NCBI GenBank assembly: GCA_014529385.2
Contig: CM043960.1
Span: 125,772,043 to 125,836,042, forward strand
Source: Adiantum capillus-veneris
Taxonomy: Eukaryota; Streptophyta; Polypodiopsida; Polypodiales; Pteridaceae
Reading direction: 5' to 3'
Length of the DNA: 64,000 nt
The notes under the pieces are model-generated. The model was given only the letters and a program-made list of their open reading frames with translations. It had not been told where the DNA came from and searched no databases. Within the stretch, counting starts at the first letter, position 1, and each line of letters starts with the position of its first letter. Made by a program: the position numbers and the translations under genes. This document shows, in pieces, positions 63,764 through 64,000 of this stretch.

Positions 63764-64000
63764 CTACCCACTGGCACAAAACCACTTGGAGCATTGTGAA
63801 GAATTTTAAAAGAATGGTTTAGCTGGACACATGATAGTCAACGCTACGCACTAAGGAGAAGTGCCGATCGACCAAACTGAAAGATGTAAGACTAATCAAC
63901 ATATCACCACAAAACTTGTGGCTTTGTACCCTTGCGTAGGCTTTGTGTTACCCTTTTTTTCATTGAGAACATTCATTTCTTGCATTCTGGGATGCTTTTC

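Overview
The window reads as nuclear DNA of a land plant with a large, retrotransposon-packed genome. The evidence is Ty1/copia elements primed by initiator tRNA-Met, Ty3/gypsy elements with multi-zinc-knuckle gag (one primed by tRNA-Asp), plant-type LINEs, long (CT)n/(CA)n microsatellites, and one intron-containing plant-type prolyl 4-hydroxylase gene with a C-terminal ShK domain. A fern or other large-genome vascular plant would fit, but the sequence does not fix the species. No rRNA, tRNA, CRISPR or bacterial-style operon was seen.

Layout. 1-1117: LINE reverse transcriptase fragment (minus), running off the window. 1123-5886: LTR-complete copia element A (minus, TSD TTGGT) that has lost its integrase core. 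5985-7545: 3' part of a second LINE (plus). 7683-10770: non-genic DNA with tandem duplications and microsatellites. About 10770-18917: gypsy element A (plus), gag through the integrase zinc finger, cut off by a second copy of the first LINE (18918-19350). 20261-26289 and 28302-30364: two opposed pieces of an LTR family (H) with a coiled-coil gag-like reading frame and no recognisable pol. Parts of them form a 1.15 kb inverted repeat around a copia LTR fragment and a LINE ORF1/endonuclease fragment. 30365-30779: reversed LTR/leader of copia family E. 31027-36209: LTR-complete copia E (plus, TSD AGAAC). 36229-38284: truncated copia G (minus). 38490-56602: LTR-complete gypsy element C (minus), carrying copia D (44564-50118, TSD TTCGT) nested inside its coding region. 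56603-58270: no gene seen. 58311-62222: prolyl 4-hydroxylase gene (minus), catalytic and ShK exons assembled, first exon not identified. 63539-63763: an unexplained open frame.

Interplay. The retroelements are self-contained units. The nesting gives relative ages: gypsy C is older than copia D, copia G is older than copia E, and the flanking LINE is probably older than copia A. By-eye LTR comparison suggests copia D is youngest (about 4 differences in 192 bp), then E (about 8 in 228) and A (about 13 in 321). Most pol genes carry stops or frameshifts.

The most unusual biology is in gypsy C. Downstream of integrase, in the same reading frame, there is a second retropepsin-like segment (DTGA plus an LGR motif) followed by a tail with repeated W-x-P-[K/R] motifs. 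The normally placed protease reads DGGA instead of D[S/T]GA, the RT palm is cleanly missing, and an acidic 148-residue ORF lies between pol and the 3' LTR directly behind a splice-acceptor-like site.
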